Origin: Cupriavidus basilensis
Lineage (GTDB): Bacteria > Pseudomonadota > Gammaproteobacteria > Burkholderiales > Burkholderiaceae
Assembly: GCF_008801925.2 (NCBI RefSeq)
Contig: NZ_CP062804.1
Coordinates: 434,001-498,000 of the forward strand
Direction: 5' to 3'
Length of the DNA stretch: 64,000 nt
Shown: one piece after another, positions 60,966 through 64,000 of the stretch
Numbering within the stretch: the stretch's first letter is position 1
Layout of the letters: every line of letters begins with the position of its first letter
The notes under the pieces: generated by a model
The model's database searches: none
Told to the model about the DNA's origin: nothing
What the model saw: the letters and a program-made list of their open reading frames with translations, nothing else
Translations under genes and position numbers: made by a program

Positions 60966-61769
60966 TTAGCCGCGCGGCACGTCGTGGACGAACTGCCCGG
61001 CGCTTAGCGTGTTGACCTTGTCGCCAGGGATATCCATCAGGATGCGGCTGCGTTCCGGGGACATATACACCGTGATGTACTGGACCGGCCGCGACTCCGG
61101 GTCATGCAGCAGGCGCACCAGCTTGAGCAGCGGCGCGCCAACCTCCGTGCGCAGCCAGCCCGCATAGGCGGGGTCGGCCGCCTGGGCCGTGATTTCCTGC
61201 ACCACGCGGCCAAACTTCACCCCCTGCGCCATCAGGATCTCGTAGAGCGCGTGCTTGCGCAGCGCCGCTGCCGACACGCGCTTGCCCAGCGCGGCGGGCA
61301 CCCATGCATCCGTCAGCATCACCGGCGTGCCCTTGATGCTGCGCAGGCGCAGCGCGTGCACGGCTTGTTCGCCCGGGGCGAGTTGCAGCAGTTGGGCAAT
61401 GTCCGCCGGCGGCACGGCCGTGGTCACCTCAAGGACCTCGACGTCCGTCTCCAGCGCGGTCTTGCGCAGGCCGTCGATCACGCTAAGGCTCGGGCTGCTG
61501 CGCCCCGCCGGCATGTCCGCCCGCACAAAGGTGCCAAGTCCATGGCGCCGCTCCACCAGCCCCAGCGCCGCCAGTTCGGCTAGCGCCCTGCGCACCGTGA
61601 TGCGCGAGACGCCAAAGCGCTCGCACAACGCTTCTTCTTTCGGCAAAGCCCCCGTTTCCGCATAGACGCCGCGCGTGATTTCATCGCGCAGCACGAGAAA
61701 GAGCTGTCGGTGCAGCGAGGTGCCGGGCATATGGCCCAGCGTCGAAGGGGAGTCGGTCGTGCGCGGCAT
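60966..61769 (-). CDS. GntR-family (HutC/UTRA) transcriptional regulator
   Basis: A 267-residue regulator. The winged helix is at about 15-80: LHRQLFLVLRDEITRGVYAE, TGALPKEEALCERFGVSRIT and VRRALAELAALGLVERRHGL GTF. The UTRA effector domain follows (VLEVTTAVPPADIAQLLQLA, ALRLRSIKGTPVMLTDAWVP, VQYITVYMSPERSRILMDI). It is divergent from the lyase-dehydratase operon, whose promoter region carries a small palindrome, so it is probably the local repressor responding to a pathway acid. An in-frame ATG at 61799 is an alternative start. Confidence 0.88.
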   Translation of the reverse strand: MPRTTDSPSTLGHMPGTSLHRQLFLVLRDEITRGVYAETGALPKEEALCERFGVSRITVRRALAELAALGLVERRHGLGTFVRADMPAGRSSPSLSVIDGLRKTALETDVEVLEVTTAVPPADIAQLLQLAPGEQAVHALRLRSIKGTPVMLTDAWVPAALGKRVSAAALRKHALYEILMAQGVKFGRVVQEITAQAADPAYAGWLRTEVGAPLLKLVRLLHDPESRPVQYITVYMSPERSRILMDIPGDKVNTLSAGQFVHDVPRG

Positions 61770-61832
61770 GAGGTGACGGTTTAGTGGCGTGGGCAGCATA
61801 GCACAATGGTCCAGCGGCGAATTTTCCGATTC

Positions 61833-61883
61833 TTGACGGAACCGGTAAGTTGTATCTAGAATATAAACACATAAACACTATGT
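61833..61883 (+). promoter_or_regulatory. Promoter and operator of the lyase operon
   Basis: TTGACG (61833-61838), 18 bases, TAGAAT (61857-61862) is a fair sigma-70 promoter. Just downstream ACATA-N5-TATGT (61869-61883) forms an inverted repeat positioned to block transcription, suitable for the divergent GntR regulator. Confidence 0.5.
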
Positions 61884-61967
61884 AACGGTAGACAACCCGT
61901 TCCCCGCCGCGCCGATGCCCACTCCGTACGCATTCCGTCACTTACCGCAAGCACACAGGACACATCC

Positions 61968-62864
61968 ATGACCCTCGCAACTATCCTTCGCCAGTGCCTG
62001 CAGGCGCCCGGCATGATCATCGCGCCCGGCGCTTACGACGCCATCGGCGCGCGCCTGATCGAGCAGGCCGGCTTCTCCGCCTGCTACATGACTGGCGCTG
62101 GCACGTCGGCGGCGCGCGGCTTCCCTGATTTCGGCCTGCTGACGATGAGCGAGATGGTTGAAAACGCCGCGGTGATGGCGCGCTCCGTGTCGATCCCGCT
62201 GATTGCCGACGCCGACACCGGTTACGGCAATCAGCTCAACGTTACCCGCACCGTGCGCGAGTACGAGGCCCGTGGCGTGGCGGCGATCCATATCGAGGAT
62301 CAGGTTGCGCCCAAGCGTTGTGGCCACCTGGATGGCAAGGAGGTGGTCTCGCGCGCGGAGTTCGTCTCCAAGATCCGCGCAGCGGTGCAGGCGCGCCGCA
62401 CGCCGGATTTCGTCATCATCGCGCGCACCGATGCGCGCGCCATGCTCGGGCTGGAAGAGGCCATCTGGCGCGCCAACGCCGCGCTGGAAGCTGGCGCGGA
62501 CCTGGCCTTCGTGGAAGCCGCGCAAACCATCGAGGAAGTCGCGGCAGTGCCGCGGCTGGTGCGCGGCCCTTGCCTGCTGAACGTGGTGCCCGGCGGCCGC
62601 ACGCCGATCTTCGACCTGCGCGAAGCCGAGGCCATGGGCTATAAGCTGGCCATCCTGCCGGGCCTGATGCTCAAGGCCGCGATCCAGGCAGGCGACGAAG
62701 CGCTGGCCGAACTCAAGGCCACCTTTATCGCGCCGGGCGTGTCGGCCAGCGTGGGGCAGACTTTCCGCCGCTTCGGCGCCGATGAATGGGACAGCCTGCG
62801 CCAGCGCTTCAATGCCGGCGAGCGCGCCACCAACCCCGACGCGCCGGCAAGCGCAAAGGCTTGA
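61968..62864 (+). CDS. Isocitrate lyase/PEP mutase family C-C lyase
   Basis: A 298-residue TIM-barrel enzyme of the ICL/PEPM superfamily. The Mg2+ site is in PLIADADTGYGNQLNVTRTV. The loop IEDQVAPKRCGHLDGKEVVS contains the KRCGH motif with the catalytic Cys, as in methylisocitrate lyase and 2,3-dimethylmalate lyase and unlike PEP mutase or oxaloacetate decarboxylases. DFVIIARTDARAMLGLEEAI and PCLLNVVPGGRTP follow. It cleaves a substituted malate-type acid. The aconitase-family gene beginning 3 bases after its stop suggests a hydratase-lyase pair such as dimethylmaleate to dimethylmalate to pyruvate and propionate, or a related pathway. Confidence 0.88.
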   Translation: MTLATILRQCLQAPGMIIAPGAYDAIGARLIEQAGFSACYMTGAGTSAARGFPDFGLLTMSEMVENAAVMARSVSIPLIADADTGYGNQLNVTRTVREYEARGVAAIHIEDQVAPKRCGHLDGKEVVSRAEFVSKIRAAVQARRTPDFVIIARTDARAMLGLEEAIWRANAALEAGADLAFVEAAQTIEEVAAVPRLVRGPCLLNVVPGGRTPIFDLREAEAMGYKLAILPGLMLKAAIQAGDEALAELKATFIAPGVSASVGQTFRRFGADEWDSLRQRFNAGERATNPDAPASAKA

Positions 62865-62866
62865 CG

Positions 62867-64000
62867 ATGGCGCGCACTCTCTTTGACAAGCTCTGGGACG
62901 CGCATGTGGTGCGCGAGCTCGGCGATGGCTGGGCGCTGCTGCACATCGACCGTCACTTGCTGCACGATCTTTCCGGCCCACCGGCGCTGGCCGAGGTGGC
63001 GGCGCGCGGCTTGCCGCTACATGATCCGGCGCTGGTGTTCTCTACGCCGGACCACGCCGTCTCCAGCCAGCCCGGGCGCGATGGCAATACCTATGTGCCG
63101 GGCGGGCGCCTATGGTCTGCGCTGCGCGATCGCTCGGCCGCGGCGGGTGTGACGTTGTTCGACCTTGGCCAGCCGGGGCAGGGCATCGTCCACGTGATGG
63201 GCCCGGAGCTTGGCATCGTGCTGCCCGGCCTGACGGTCATCTGCGGCGACAGCCATACCTGTACCAATGGCGGCCTGGGTGCGATGGCCTTCGGCGTGGG
63301 CTCGTCCGAGAGCACGCACGCGCTTGCCACGCAGACGCTGCGCCAGCAAAAGCCGCGGCGCATGCGCATCCGATGCGATGGCGTGCTGGCCGAGGGTGTC
63401 ACCGCCAAGGATCTGGCGCTGCATATCATCGGCCGCCTCGGCGCGGCGGCTGGCGGCGGCTATGCCATCGAGTTTGCCGGCACGGCCATCGAAGCGCTGG
63501 AAGTGGAAGGGCGCCTGACGCTGTGCAACCTGAGCGTGGAGCTGGGCGCGCGCTTTGGCATGGTGGCGCCCGACGCGCGCACCATCGAATGGCTGCGCGG
63601 CCGCCCGTATGCGCCCACCGGCGCGCAGTTCGACGTCGCGGCCGAGTACTGGCGCACGCTCGCCACCGATGCCGGTGCCGTGTTCGATCGCGAAGAGGTG
63701 ATCGACGCCGCCGCCGTGGCGCCCACCATCACGTGGGGCACCAGCCCCGAGCACGCGATGGCGATCGACGGGCAGATCCCCGATCCGGCCGCCGCCAGCG
63801 ACCAGGCGGCCAGCGCCGCCATTGGCGCCGCGCTGGACTACATGGGCCTGGCACCCAATGCCCCCATCGCCGGTACGCCGGTGGACTGGGTCTTTATCGG
63901 CTCCTGCGCGAACTCGCGCCTGTCCGACCTGCGCGCAGCGGCCGCCGTGGCGCGCGGGCGGCGCGTGGCCCCGGGCGTGACCGCCTGGGTGGTGCCGGGC
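62867..64000 (+). CDS. LeuC-like 3-isopropylmalate dehydratase large-subunit paralogue, 3' end missing
   Basis: 378 codons are open to the window edge. It matches the aconitase-family large subunit LeuC closely at the start: ARTLFDKLWDAHVVRELGDG, LLHIDRHLLHDLSGP, GQGIVHVMGPELGIVLPGLT, VICGDSHTCTNGGLGAMAFG, ESTHALATQTLRQQKPRRMR, and DWVFIGSCANSRLSDLRAAA, the first [4Fe-4S] cysteine ligand; the other two would lie beyond the edge. LeuC, dimethylmaleate hydratase and other isomerases share this fold. Its position next to a C-C lyase and a GntR regulator, away from other leu genes, favours a catabolic hydratase. A small (LeuD-like) subunit should follow outside the window. Confidence 0.9.
   Translation, partial: MARTLFDKLWDAHVVRELGDGWALLHIDRHLLHDLSGPPALAEVAARGLPLHDPALVFSTPDHAVSSQPGRDGNTYVPGGRLWSALRDRSAAAGVTLFDLGQPGQGIVHVMGPELGIVLPGLTVICGDSHTCTNGGLGAMAFGVGSSESTHALATQTLRQQKPRRMRIRCDGVLAEGVTAKDLALHIIGRLGAAAGGGYAIEFAGTAIEALEVEGRLTLCNLSVELGARFGMVAPDARTIEWLRGRPYAPTGAQFDVAAEYWRTLATDAGAVFDREEVIDAAAVAPTITWGTSPEHAMAIDGQIPDPAAASDQAASAAIGAALDYMGLAPNAPIAGTPVDWVFIGSCANSRLSDLRAAAAVARGRRVAPGVTAWVVPG

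Noticed and set aside
1..64000. tRNA, rRNA, origin or attachment sites
   Set aside because: No cloverleaf with conserved T-loop, rRNA segment, DnaA-box cluster or tRNA-flanked direct repeat was noticed on either strand; a computed scan would be needed to be certain.

Overview
The window is about 64 kb of GC-rich, gene-dense DNA from a betaproteobacterium of the Burkholderiales, most likely a Cupriavidus or close relative. The evidence is indirect: Bug-type (TctC) solute receptors, phasins of the polyhydroxybutyrate system, a CzcE-like metal protein, DUF1800/DUF1501 pairs, AMP-forming acyl-CoA synthetases and general porins. No rRNA, tRNA or CRISPR array was seen. Both ends cut a gene: a Bug receptor on the left and an aconitase-family dehydratase on the right.

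Left part (1-9.6 kb): after the receptor tail come decayed IS5- and IS3-family transposase remnants, then a two-gene surface module. It consists of an O-heptosyltransferase of the TibC/Aah family followed by a 1527-residue AIDA-I-type autotransporter built of strand-loop-strand repeats, with an extended signal peptide and a beta-barrel. An ArsR-regulated old-yellow-enzyme reductase (nemA type) follows, divergent from an MFS exporter.

9.6-25.5 kb: mostly single genes. These include a DUF1800/DUF1501 secreted pair, a hexapeptide-repeat protein, a methyltransferase, periplasmic proteins, the ohrR-ohr peroxide pair with two matching operators, a LysR regulator, a CzcE-like protein, a FUSC-family membrane protein, a CPBP protease and several small proteins.

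23.5-36.1 kb: an ion-homeostasis and stress block containing an FNR-type oxygen sensor, a DUF2188 protein, a CPA1 Na+/H+ antiporter, the complete kdpFABCDE potassium-uptake operon led by an extra small membrane ORF, and a universal stress protein.

36.1-46.5 kb: a penicillin G acylase very close to the E. coli enzyme, with a TetR-operator-like palindrome in its promoter. It is followed by an outer-membrane barrel protein divergent from an orphan KdpE-like response regulator, a trimeric porin, and a CoA-transferase / Bug receptor / enoyl-CoA hydratase operon.

46.8-57.5 kb: two phasins on either side of a DUF3096 protein and a 112-bp palindromic MITE-like repeat, a PhaR-type site, a CelD-like acetyltransferase, a monooxygenase-SDR pair, an acyl-CoA synthetase, an SH3 protein, a PEBP protein, a decayed NADH dehydrogenase fragment, a second SDR and an OmpA lipoprotein.

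57.7-64 kb: purT, a VapBC toxin-antitoxin pair, an Asp/Glu racemase family protein, a DUF427 protein, and a GntR regulator divergent from a PEP-mutase/isocitrate-lyase family lyase plus a LeuC-like dehydratase, which look like a small organic-acid catabolic operon.
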